This document shows positions 1 to 11,699 of a DNA stretch of 64,000 nt, in pieces. The stretch is from NCBI GenBank assembly GCA_028023455.1, contig JAQFVV010006715.1:69501-133500 (forward strand), read 5' to 3'. Made by a program: the position numbers and the translations under genes. Source of the DNA: Epiperipatus broadwayi. Taxonomy: Eukaryota; Onychophora; Udeonychophora; Euonychophora; Peripatidae. The notes under the pieces were generated by a model that saw only the letters and a program-made list of their open reading frames with translations, ran no database searches and had not been told where the DNA came from. Position 1 is the first letter of the stretch, and each line of letters opens with the position of its first letter.

Positions 1-3000
1 ATCAAATTCGATTTTATTAGTTTGCATATATTCTGATACAGTATATATTTTTAATAAACTAAAGATCGGCCTTTTCAAGCTAATGCACATGTGCTTAAAA
101 GTATATATCAGAATAAAAGAAAATGTATGCCAGCAACATTTATATAATTTTATATTATTACTTAAAGTTTGGAAAGGGTCTAACCTCTTGCGCAATAATA
201 TGTTTTCAATTCTGAGTCATTTAACAAATCATAATGAATAACAACTTTTATTTATATTATTAAGCTAATAAAATTTATATTTGAATTCGATTCCCATATA
301 CGCATTAACTAAAAAATTAGCCCTTCAGGCAATGGTAAGAAAATGTAGAATTTTATATTAGGTATCACAATCTTTTATAAGGGCAACTAAACAATAAAAT
401 AAAATAAGCGTCCACGATAAAATACTTTTAAGTATACAACCAACCTGGCGAATGATTTCTATTTTAAATAAACAAATGAATATAATTTTACTAATGAATT
501 TAATTACAGTCGCGAGATTGATTGATACCGACATATTAGAGAAAATAATATATATATATATTAAACAAAATAAATTGTATACATTTAATTGATACGCATA
601 AAGTTATATAAACATAAATTAAGTGTGAAAGCAACATATTAGAATTACATAAGTATTAATAAAGGATTATAGAGAGAGAGTTTACAAGCAAAACTAGCAA
701 AACATCATAAATGGATCTATGAATTAATTTAGCTGCAAATTATAAATCACCCGTGAATGTCCATATTAAGGCAGTTCTAAATTACATGATTTTACCTAAT
801 ATATCAGCATAGCGGCTGGCAGGCAGGTTAGCAATTCTATATCATCTCGTATGGCTGGTCAGATGGAATTTTGACGGCTGGTGGACAGTTCTTCGAGAGT
901 AGAAGAAAAATGTGCTAGATTCCACTACTCACTCTTCATCACGCAGAACTTGCGTTGGCTTATTAAAGTAATTAAACTCAACTGACTAAAAACTCCTGGT
1001 CTGGTTTAATTTTGGATTTGGGGTAGTTTTGATTTTATATTGACTAGTTTAGCTTTATGCTTGTAATATATATATATATATATATATATAGTGTATAGAA
1101 AGCTATAACTAGTATATATATATATATATTACTGAGATAATATATATATATATATATATATATTATCTCAGTGTATAGAAATTTATTGGTGGTCAGTATA
1201 AAGATATTCATCATTAGTTATGGTGTTACGGTAAATATATAAATATATCTGAATTAAAGGTGATAAATATCTTTTTTATCAATACTACTGTCTGTTCCAA
1301 CTTTATCTTTTAGAGACTTACTTTATTGTTTTATCAACATTATTTTTTTATTTCATTACTTCTTGTGTTATAACATCAATTATAATCCCATCCTTTCCTT
1401 GAACCATTTTTTCCTCATAAATTTAATCATTTTCTTCAAGTAAATTATTGACAATTTACAGGAAGTAATAATGGAGTAATATACTTTGTCTTATTGTTAT
1501 TAGTATATAATTTATAGAATTCAACTTTGTCTTATTGTTATTACTATATAATTTATAGAATTCATCTACACTTTTTACCTCTCATATATAAAAATAGTTC
1601 TATATTTTGTTTCTATTGCAGAAATAAGGTTGTTTCCAATTCCAATGTGAAGTGTTACAGGTTCGAGACGTTTATTATCTATTACATCTTTCAATATAAC
1701 TTTAATTATATTTTCTTATATTGTTATATTTTTTGCCTTCTTTTTACAAAATACTGGACAGTGATTTTTTTCACATTAAAATATTTATATACTTTTGAAT
1801 GCAGAAAGCAAGGAGAGTTTATTATTTTCATTAATTACTAACAATTGACATCTTATGATGATTTTATAATAAAAAATCTAATAGATATTTCTGTAACCTG
1901 AAATATGTAATAGATATTGTAAGGCATCGAGTTCAAACCCTCCATGACCAAGTACCCAAAGCCTCTTATGAAGAGTGGGAGGAATATTTGTTTCTCTCTC
2001 TATATTCAACTTTATATTAGTAAAACAGGATAATATATACTTTGGAGGTTTTAATAGTTGTAATTAAAAGTTAGAATTTTAAAGCACATATAAATAGTTG
2101 TCTGTAGACACAAACTCAATACATCATTTTTATGGGTTTGTTTATTAACCTTTTTTAAAATTAATTTATATTTAATAAATTATAATATTCTTTCTTTAAT
2201 AATTCTTTGATTTTAATAATTGTCTTACTGATTTATTTTATAAATTTTAATACTAATGATATTACAATCTATAGCTTTCAGATCATTTAAATTGTTTGTG
2301 AGAAGCAGGTTTTATATATTTGGATATGGATGGGTATGTACATGTATGTTTAGATGGAGACTTAGACATTTACAGATATATTTAAAAAAAGTTTTATTTA
2401 AATAATTTTGTAGTTTCTGTACAAAGAAGTTATATTATTTAAGATCAATTTGTCTTATTTTATACGAAATGGACTAATGAGAGAGATAAAAGGTCAAGGT
2501 TGACATAGTCCATGGGGGTCATATGGGGAATAAGAACAAAGACTCATTAATCAGTCAGCTATTAAAATGATAAGATACAGATCATTTTGGACCATACTAA
2601 ATAATAAATTAAAAAAAAATTGCCAATTCAAAGAAAGATTTTATCCAGATACATTGGTATGAGTGGCCATGTGTTTTAGTAACAAATATATGTATGATGT
2701 TATCAACAGTCAATCACCTATATATATATATATATATATAGTGTGTAAAATAAGACAGAGGGGGGAGGAGATAAATCTGATTGCCTTTTAGAAACCAAGC
2801 ATTATTTTTTTTTATATGTGAGGGTTTCTGCAGCTTTATGTCAAATTAAAAAAAAATATTTTGTTGGCAGTTTCTATGATTATTCCAAGAACTGTGTGCA
2901 TTGTGAAGAAGAGTTTAAATCTAAAAGTATTTAAAACATCTTAAGACTGATCTCCAAAAATGAGAGAAAAAACTAATTTTGCTAATGCTATTATTTCACC

Positions 3001-3991
3001 TATGCCATTTGCTAAAATCAAATAAAAGCACAAAACAAAATGCTAAAATATATAAAAAGCTTGAATATCCATCTATCTATTAAAATTAATTATACTTAGA
3101 TGAAATGGAGAAACAATCCCAACAATAAAATGGTCCCTAAAGAAACATCATCATCATCATCACAGTAAAACAGAATAATTGCAAGCCCAAGCTAAAAATA
3201 GAACTGTTCCAGTAAACCGCTGTAATTGGGTAATGTACACATTATATACTTGTGTGTGGCTGATTTCAAATTCTCAACCTTGATTTCAAAATGAAATTGG
3301 TTGGACTTTTTGAAACTGTCTCTACATAAAAAAACCCCCAGTAATATCAATTTTAATTATATTTTTATCAGTGACTATTAACAACTTTCTTAAATAATAT
3401 ATCCATTTGTCTCTCACTTTAAATATTAAAATGAGGATCAATTATTAGAGAAGATTTTCAATAATAATAAATATTAACTCTATTAATATATTATGTATTC
3501 TTATATTATCATTATGTGTAACCATTTATAAATGTATTTTATTTTTATAAAATGTGTTTATTGTGTATTGATTCAAGTATTATAAAATATGTTAATTTAT
3601 ACTGGATGTAAAGGGTTTAAATAGTTTTTATTCATAATGGGGATTGACATGTATACAAACTCCTAATAATATAACTATGCTTACATGTATATTTGTTGAG
3701 TATAGATGTATAAATTGATAGGGATAAAAAATTAGCATTATGCAAAATATATTTTAAAGTGATTAATCACTTAGATTGGTGAAAATTGAGATTGGTAATT
3801 TGAAACTGATTTTACTAGATTTTCTTATATGTATGATCTAACTAAACTTTATCTATTTATTTCTCTATTGATATTATGTTTAAATTTATAAATATAAAAT
3901 GTATGTTATACATAATAGGTGGGTGTGCTCATGCATCCAGTATTTATTTTTTAAAATAAAATGTTTCTACAATATAAGATTTTTATTCACC
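1..3991. other. AT-rich non-coding stretch
   Basis: No open frame here looks like protein, and no recognisable mobile element domain was found in either strand. The stretch holds TA microsatellites (near 1067-1090 and 2718-2740), a short CAT run near 3148-3163 and many A/T homopolymers. A GC-richer island at about 830-990 stands out from its surroundings, but all three frames on each strand contain stops, so it could be an untranslated exon, a regulatory block or an old repeat. The segment ends at the target duplication of the hAT element. Confidence 0.6.
1067..1172. repeat. TA microsatellite cluster with palindrome
   Basis: Three TA tracts lie within about 100 bases. The last one (1131-1172) is the loop of a perfect palindrome whose arms read ACTGAGATAA and TTATCTCAGT. 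A GTGTATAGAAA motif follows two of the tracts, which suggests a local duplication. Confidence 0.85.
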
Positions 3992-3999
3992 CACTAGAG

Positions 4000-6940
4000 C
4001 AGTGATACTCAATCTGTGGCCCACCAAGTTTTTATGTGTGGCCCAGCAATAAACTGCTGGTCAACAGATGTGACAATACACTTATTAATTAATAAATAAC
4101 CACACATGATTGATATTTTGTATTGACACACTAAGAACATTGTTTTTTTTTAATTTCACAGATCTAAAGCAACTGCCAAATCTGTACTAGAAATGCATGA
4201 GTATCTTTATATATAACTTGTACTCGCTCTCAACCTGCTACCTTTAGCATTTTTTTCTCTAACTTTAGCACCTTCAGTATTTTTTTTCAAGGAAAAATAT
4301 CAATAAATATTTAAATTTAATGGTATAATAATGATGTAAATTCATATTTCAAGCTTGTGATTGTTTGTTTTTTTCTCTGCAAGGGGAAAACAAATCCATG
4401 ACTTCAACAATTATATTTCTACATTTTGAATTTGAAAATGAAAACATAATTTACTAAGCTTTTTTTTTTACACCACTTGTTTGATTTTAGTCAAAAAAAT
4501 TAGTTTTATACTAAATCATATTGATAAGGAATTCAATGAATTACTTATGGAATTTATAATTGGATGGTAAGCATTTATTATAATTTGACATATTATTATC
4601 ATCAATTATAAATGAAAATTTATTTTTTAAAAACCTTTCTGTAATCAGACAAATTATAAATTTCCATTTTAGATACTAAACTAAAACAAATATAATTGTA
4701 AAAAAAAAACAAATATATTTACTGCAGATTGTATAATTGACCAATCAGAAGTTGGAAACTTTAATTCAATCAATAGTTCGTGTTTTTGAAAGCAAAGTGA
4801 AACATTTTACTTTTATATGTGAATTAGTATACACATAGACGCGTAGTATTTTATATCAAACTATAATTTAAACATCATAATGATGTTTTCAAGCAACAAA
4901 CAAAAATTATTGGATGAAAATAAAATGTTTCAAAACAACTGGGAAGAGGAATATTTTGTTGTGTTAAATAACAAAGGTTCAGCAATGTGTTTGATTTGTC
5001 GAGAAAGTGTCACATTACAAATATTATATTGATCATCATTACACCATGAAACATAAATTGTTTAATGACACTTTTTTCATGGTATTTAATAAGAACTGAA
5101 AAATTAGCTTTCTTAAAAAAAATCATTGAAACAGCAACAAAATGCTATGTCAGTGGCAATCTCACAAGAAGCAGTGGTAACATGAGCATCACATGAAATT
5201 TGTTTTATACTTGGCAAAATATGAAACCATTTACGGAAGCTAAAGTTGTGAAAGAATGTTTTCTAAATGCTTCAAATATATTATTTGATAAATTTAATAA
5301 TAAAAGTCAAATATTATTACAAATTAAAAAAATACAACTATCAGATTCTACCTGCATTAGACGTATTGAAGATATTGCAAAACATATTTTTGATAATATA
5401 ATAGAAGATTGGAAAAACTGCATTTGTTTTGTTTGGCTGTTGATTCTAGTACTGATATTTCAGCAACATCACAATGTGCTATTTTTGTCAGATACTGTAT
5501 GAAACAGAATTTAATTTGTGAAGATTTTTTGAAATTTCTTCCTATGAAGAATCAAACTAGAGGTACTGATTTTCTCATAGTATTTTATTTTTCTGGAGAA
5601 TAATAATATTAAAATAAAAAAAAAAGATTTCTGTGTGGATGCCCTTCAATAATTGGATCCAAAAAAGGATTTGTTTTCCTATTAAAAAAGAAATATAATC
5701 TCACAAATATTTTATCATTTCATTGTTTAATTCACCAAAAAAACTTGGAAGCACATATATCCATTAAAGAAGTAGATGCTGTAATGAAAACCATCATAAA
5801 CATTATGAATTATAGTCGAGCCTGAGAATTAAACCACAGAAAATTTAAAAATCTTTTGGAAGAAATAAATAGTAATTAAGGTGATGTACTTTTGCATATT
5901 TCGGTGTGATGGCTAAGCAGAGATAAAGTTTTGAATCGCTTTTTTTATTATGTCATGAAATTATTTCATTTTTACAGGAAAACAATAAAACTTATAATGA
6001 GCTTGACAGTGATGGATGGTGGTGTCTTTTACTTTTTTATGTGACATCACAGAAAAAGTTTGCGATCTTAATATTACTTTGCAAGGTGAAAAGTGAAATT
6101 ATTTCAAAAATGACAAATAAAGTATTTGCTTTTGAAAAAAAAACTAAATATTTATTACCAAAATATACAAAAACAAATACTACATCATTTTCCAACTTTG
6201 AAAAATGCTAAGCAAGATGGTATTGACATTTCTTTAGAAACTTATGTAATTATTTTAAATTATTTAGGTACATTATTCAAATAATTTAAAAGTATATTTC
6301 AAGATTTAAGAAATATTAAGAATTGTCTTTTGCTTATAGAAAATCCCTGGCACTTAGAAATGACAACTATTACATAATTAACTGCATTAGGATATGATTC
6401 TGTTAAGCTGTTTAACGAATTTGTTAATTTAAAAATGACACAAATTTGGAAGCCAGTTTTAAAGAGAAAAGGGAGGGAAAGGAGTATATGGAATTTTGGA
6501 AATTAGTGCCTGAAAAATATAAAACTGTCAAAAAGTGTGTACAAATGTTGCTCACATTATTTGCATCAAAATATCTTTGTGAATCATCTTATTCAAAAAT
6601 GAAATATGTAAAGAATGTGCATAGAAACAGACTTACTGATTTACATCTTGATTATATATTAAGAGTATCATGTAGCACATATAACCAGATTTATCTAAAA
6701 TTGTTAAAAGTTTATCTCAATATCAAAAAATCACACTGATATTTAAATAAATGTTTATATCAAATAAAAGTGTTTGCGTTATGTTAATTCTAAGATATAG
6801 TAAAGTGATCCGCAAACTGTGGCATGCATAAATTGAGAAGTCAGAAATTTTTTTACATGACACCACTTGATTGCCATGGCCCACTTGATGTAGCACACAA
6901 ATATATGCGGCCCAGGAAAAAAAATGGTTGAGTATCCCTG
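4000..6940 (+). mobile_element. hAT DNA transposon, complete ends, dead
   Basis: This 2.94-kb element has short terminal inverted repeats. The left end reads CAGTGATACTCAA and the right end, on the reverse strand, reads CAGGGATACTCAA. It is flanked on both sides by the same eight bases, CACTAGAG (3992-3999 and 6941-6948), the 8-bp target duplication expected for hAT. GTGGCCCA-like motifs recur just inside both ends, as in hAT subterminal repeats. The interior encodes a broken transposase on the plus strand. The perfect target duplication shows that the borders are right, while the interior has accumulated many stops and shifts. It belongs to the BED-finger hAT group that vertebrate databases list under GTF2IRD2-like and ZBED names. 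Confidence 0.93.
4880..6739 (+). pseudogene. hAT transposase, BED finger, inactivated
   Basis: The transposase can be followed in pieces through several frames. The first piece (4880-5032) starts with two ATG codons and carries the start of a BED-type zinc finger: a CLIC cysteine pair, then HHYTMKH after a shift. The next piece (5200-5502) includes RRIEDIAKHIFDNI, typical of the family's catalytic core. A piece near 5720-5960 reads IHQKNLEAH, then NHRKFKNLLEEIN and WLSR, matching the conserved middle region in order. The last piece (6446-6739) is the hAT C-terminal dimerisation domain, with LFASKYLCESSYSKMK followed by NRLTD. At least five stops or frameshifts separate the pieces, so no active protein is made. 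Identification as hAT is firm; the exact subfamily is inferred from the motif order. Confidence 0.9.
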
Positions 6941-6948
6941 CACTAGAG

Positions 6949-7874
6949 GAATAAATATACACATATTGTGCTATATGATATGAACATTGTTTTTATGTTC
7001 CATTAAGGGAAGAGGGTAATATCTTTGGTTATTATTATTATTACATAAATGTAATATATCATTATGAATTATATAGACTTTGTATCTGTATTATTAATGA
7101 TTGATCTGTAATAAATTTTAATTTGTTTTATTAAAAGAGGTGTATATTTTTCTTAAGAGTTAATCATTGCCTTGTGAAGTTAGTTTAGTCATCAATACTG
7201 CTAAATGTCAATCTTTAAGTCATAATTTAAACACAATAATATTTTGTAATAAATAATTATAGGTTGATAAAAGATAAAATTTATTTTGTGAGTTAGTTCA
7301 AGAGCTGTGAATGGAAACATCATTATCATCCTCCTCATCATCTAATTAATTAATAGACTGAATAAATGTGTTTAATGACCATAGATCAATAATGTTTTTT
7401 ACTGTGTTTGTTTATTATTTGTGAGACATCATAAGAGATAATGACAACAAATGTCACTCAAGGTTTAGTAAATTGTCACCGATATATCTATAGTACTTAA
7501 TATGAGCTAGACACACTTATGGGAATATTAAATATGAATTTATGATGTTAAAATCTTATATGATAATTTATCTGAGAATTTTTTTGCACAACCAAAACAT
7601 AATAAATGATGTTTTCCCCTTAATACAAATGCACGTGATATGGTTGTAAAAATGGAAAATCCTACACCCTGTTATAAATAGTGTACTAACTGTGGTTCAA
7701 ACCCAGTAGAGTATTAGTAGGTATATAATATAACTTTATTGAGGTTTATATAGCCTAGTGGCGCCTAAATAGACCATATATACATAAGTAAAACTGATTA
7801 AAACTAATACTAGTTTATTATAATTCTCATTTTTCCCTAATCATGGTGAGATATTTCTTCCCCTTTTTAATATA
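6949..7874. other. Non-coding AT-rich spacer
   Basis: Between the hAT target duplication and the first Penelope fragment there is only stop-rich AT sequence with small ATT and CAT runs. Nothing recognisable was found. Confidence 0.6.
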
Positions 7875-8565
7875 TATATATATATATATAATTTTGGGGA
7901 TATTCTGTGTAGTATAATAGCTAAAGGTCTGACGTTTCAGTACAATAACAAGTAGCTTCAACAGAACATCCTCTTTATCAAATCATAGGAATGAGTGTGA
8001 GATTTAAAATCGTTTTTATCTTTTTTTTCTCCTCATATTTAAATTATATTACTTGAGAAGTTTTAGAATTTATTTTGCTGTCCAATAGTTTCCTCCAAAT
8101 GTTGTTAATCTTCTTTAATTCACACGTTTCATTTATGCTCTTGGACCTTTAAACAATAAATATAGCTTTTCTAAGCAATCTTTGATCATATTATTCAATT
8201 TTTGCTAGAATATTTGTTTTATCAAAATTGATATCATGATTAGTTAATTTTATATGAGAATAAATAGCTGATGAATTGGATTTTTCTCTGACTGCTAGAA
8301 TGTTATTCTCTTTTCTAATATTTATTCTATGATTAGTCTGTCCAATATATGTATATGAACAGACCCTTCATGAAATTTCATATTTACTAGAACACTTCAA
8401 AGAAATTTTATCTCAAGAAGTGGAAATATTTGATTTTTTTTTTTTTAAAGTAGTGTAAACTGTATGAATATTATTATTATTATTTAGAATGTTACCAATT
8501 TTATCACTTTCTCCTTTTATATATGGAAAATTGTCTTAATTTTGGCAAAATTATCTTAATTTCTG
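7875..8565 (-). mobile_element. Penelope-like element fragment, family A
   Basis: Read on the minus strand, this is the 3' part of a Penelope-like retroelement. It contains a decayed GIY-YIG endonuclease: the core YTYIGQTN is followed by KSNSSAIYSHIKLTNHDINF and TNILAKIE, the usual end of the PLE endonuclease domain (a serine/histidine stretch, then an asparagine-aspartate block). A tail of about 200 bases follows. The same sequence occurs on the plus strand at 14985-15660, which confirms a repeat family, and part of the tail recurs at 34455-34745. No reverse transcriptase part is present. The copy is 5' truncated and carries stops, so it is inactive. PLE endonucleases normally nick the target to prime reverse transcription. 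Confidence 0.82.
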
Positions 8566-8590
8566 ATGTCATTATATATATATATTATAA

Positions 8591-8790
8591 TCTCAACTTT
8601 ATGTCAGCGCAATCTTTAACTTATGAAACCTCAACAAATTCTCATTTATTTATTAACTTCACTTTATGTGCGCCAATATATATATATATATTGTAACCTC
8701 AACTTTATCTCAGCGCAATCTTTAACTTGTGAAACATCAACAAACTCTCATTTATTTATTAACTTCACTTTATGTGCGCCAAACTTCACT
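8591..8790 (+). repeat. 106-bp tandem duplication
   Basis: Two nearly identical units of about 106 bases lie head to tail, starting at 8591 and 8697. Each begins with CTCAACTTTAT and contains GTGCGCCAA near its end, with a short TA tract at the junction. A third partial CACTTT motif follows. It does not match the other families in the window. Confidence 0.85.
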
Positions 8791-8884
8791 TTCTGTATGT
8801 TTAACCTTAATTTTATTTCATTTCATTTATTTCAAATAGCTAGTCGATTGAATCCAATATTAACCTTAGGATTAAACAAGGACT

Positions 8885-10096
8885 AGTGTGTTTATCTACT
8901 AATATTAATAATAAGATTAAGTATACCCGGACGCCAAATTGCAACTATAAATCGTAATACCCACCAGAGATCATCATCGTCATCCATGCTTATGACTATA
9001 GTAGATATTGGAGAAAGTAATTAAATTGTCTCTCAAAAAAAGGTAATGTTGATAAAACCATTCAATTTATTGTGATCTTAATTTCAACCCTAGCATCAAT
9101 TATGCAAATGTTTCATGATAAATTTATTACTAAATTTGTAATAATAAGACAACTTTCTTCCACAACTTTAATATAAATATCTGATCTCGAGTGGTAACTA
9201 CGGAAAATATTATATACATTTCTAATTTATACATGACTGGAATTAAATCAGTAACCGATGCAGAGAACTCATAATTTATGCTTATAATATAAAATTAGTA
9301 TTTAATTTAATATAGGGTAAAATTATTATAAATAAATCCTTCACATTTAATTCCACTACTTTATTTTCATTCTTAGCATTTATCACTCTTAATAGCTACA
9401 GATATATAACACGGAAGGTCTGTGTTATGTTTTCTAATCTGATAATCCTTAATCCTATTTACTTAAAGGCACATATTAATCTTCAATGAACTATCAATTT
9501 ATTATCATTATTATAATAATAGTATTTCCAATTTTATTATAATATGCTACTTGACTTCCAAACTAGCTCTTAGATTAATAATCGAGCGCTCTTTCTCAAG
9601 GTCTAGATCTGCCAAAAGGTTCATTTATGAGCGATTACATTGCAATGGATATGATCCCAAAATATGCTAAATTAAATTTTAATACGAGTTTAGTAGTGGA
9701 AATTACACTAAACACCGAGAGCAGAAAAGGGATTTTATGTCTGCTCCCAATATTTGCAACATTGCAACAAACAAATGATTAAATTTATTAAACTTAAATT
9801 AACTATTCCCTGTCATTTTATTCTATATTATATAATCTGTTTGACCAAATTTAATTAATAATTTTAAATCTGTTATATTTTGCCAAAGTAAACCATGGAA
9901 GTAAAACACGGACATTAATCATATAAATCGACCAAAAAAATTACTTATGTAAGTGACACATGGAAATAAATCACAAAATGGATTATACAAATAAACTATG
10001 AAACTAAATTATGTGAATCAACCTTGAAAATAATCAATATAAAAATGCATACTGTAAGTCAATCATGGAATCAATCAATATTAAAAACGAAGGTAC
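8885..10096. other. Non-coding AT-rich stretch
   Basis: No open frame or domain is recognisable. A slightly GC-richer patch at 9580-9770 has stops in all frames. Confidence 0.55.
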
Positions 10097-10787
10097 TTAT
10101 AACCTAATCGGGCTTGGCCACTTGATGGTGTTCTGGCTCACCAAAACATCTAACAAATGCCATTTGAAAGGCCTTCATTACGGCTATAGAAAATATCTAA
10201 TGTTTGTCTTAGCCATTAGAAGGCCATTGATGACATAACACAGAAATAATATGGTCTATTTCTGCTTCGTGACAGTTATTGTGAATCCACACACTTATCT
10301 TTCATGTACAGTTTGATATATATGTGAGTATATTTTGATTAGTCAAATTTTTACAATATACATTACACAATCTTTGTATTTGTAATGAATTTAAGAAACC
10401 TGACTTTATAGTAATTTTCCAAATGGCCACACCCTTATTTAGAGAAGGTGTAATGTGTAAAAGCTTGCCGAGAGTACGTCAAAGGAATTCGTCCGAGTTC
10501 ATGTGCGAAATCTCGCTTTCACGTGAAATACCACATAGTTCATAAAATGTCTGGTGATCATAACATTTTCTGCAGTTGCCGAAAACAGAAGCCAAGTATT
10601 TCTGCTGTCCAATAAAAATATACACGATTTTTAGTAAATTTCATAGAAAGCACATATTATAAACATGTTTAATAAGTAAAGAAGACATTTATATATGTTT
10701 GTTGTTGTTTAAAAAAGTTTGAGTTTTTATCTTTTGTCCGACTACGGTTACAATATTTTTTATTGTAGCATTACAAACAACAGAACA

Positions 10788-10833
10788 CTAACCCTAAAAC
10801 TAACCCTAAACTAACCCTAAAACTAACCCTAAC
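10788..10833. repeat. Degenerate telomere-like array
   Basis: Four head-to-tail copies of CTAACCCTAA separated by one or two extra A residues give periods of 11 and 12 rather than 6. The core matches the metazoan telomere repeat TTAGGG on the other strand. It lies inside the TIR element, so it travels with that element rather than marking a chromosome end. Confidence 0.85.
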
Positions 10834-10857
10834 TCTACACAGTTGTTTTGTTATGTA

Positions 10858-11245
10858 GAAAGCAATAATTAAGGGAAAGACATCGCTAAATAGACATCGC
10901 AATAAAGTTCTAGCAATCAATCAATTAATAACTAAAAAGGAAGAATGATGATGTCCAAAAACAGCGATTTAAAAAAAAGGTTGTTGTTTACCAATAATTA
11001 AGTGAAAGGCATCGCTAAAAAGACATCGCAGAGTATCAGCGTTTGTCAAAAAACAGCGATTTAAAAATAAAAAAAAGCTTGTCATTTACTAAATCCAAAA
11101 TTAAAATGAACAACTTTTTAAATAAAAAAAAGTTATATAAATTAATGTTAAACAACTTTTTAAATAAAAAAAAAAGTTATAGCAATCAATAAATTAATAA
11201 CAAAAAAAAAAAAAAACAACAGCGATTCAATTTAAAAATAACGAG
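10858..11245. repeat. Internal repeats of the TIR element
   Basis: A block containing AATAATTAAG, a CATCGCTAAA core and AGACATCGC appears at about 10862 and again about 130 bases later. The phrase AACAACTTTTTAAATAAAA appears twice near 11107 and 11150. CAGCGATT occurs four times. These are diverged internal duplications and are not coding. Confidence 0.75.
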
Positions 11246-11458
11246 GCCTCAAACATTGTATTGTATTATTTTTGACTGCCAACAACACCATCAAGTGGCC
11301 AAGCCCGATTACATTATAATTACCAAAAATGAATAATTTAAATTTAAAAATGATCTAATATTCGTTTTAAATATAGGTGCTGGATGTAGATTCTGGAGAT
11401 ATTTGAAATATTAAAACACAAGACGCAATGTAGTTTCATAACAATAACAAATCTTTAT

Positions 11459-11696
<238 letters not shown>

Positions 11697-11699
11697 TAA

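Larger units (their letters stand above)
10103..11313. mobile_element. Non-autonomous TIR element, about 1.2 kb
   Basis: A perfect 27-bp inverted repeat bounds this block. It begins AATCGGGCTTGGCCACTTG at 10107 and its reverse complement ends at 11310. A few bases further out both sides carry the palindrome TTATAA (10097-10102 and 11314-11319), which may be the target sequence. The interior has no open frame. It carries a telomere-like array and internal tandem repeats built on motifs such as CATCGCTAAA and CAGCGATT. This fits a non-autonomous DNA transposon mobilised in trans. The superfamily is not clear: TTATAA is not a standard piggyBac TTAA target, and no 8- or 9-bp duplication was found. 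Confidence 0.75.

Noticed and set aside
1925-1960. tRNA B-box-like GAGTTCAAACCC
   Set aside because: There is no A box, cloverleaf or poly-A tail nearby.
10788-10833. Chromosome end or telomere fusion
   Set aside because: The array is short, degenerate and enclosed in a TIR element.
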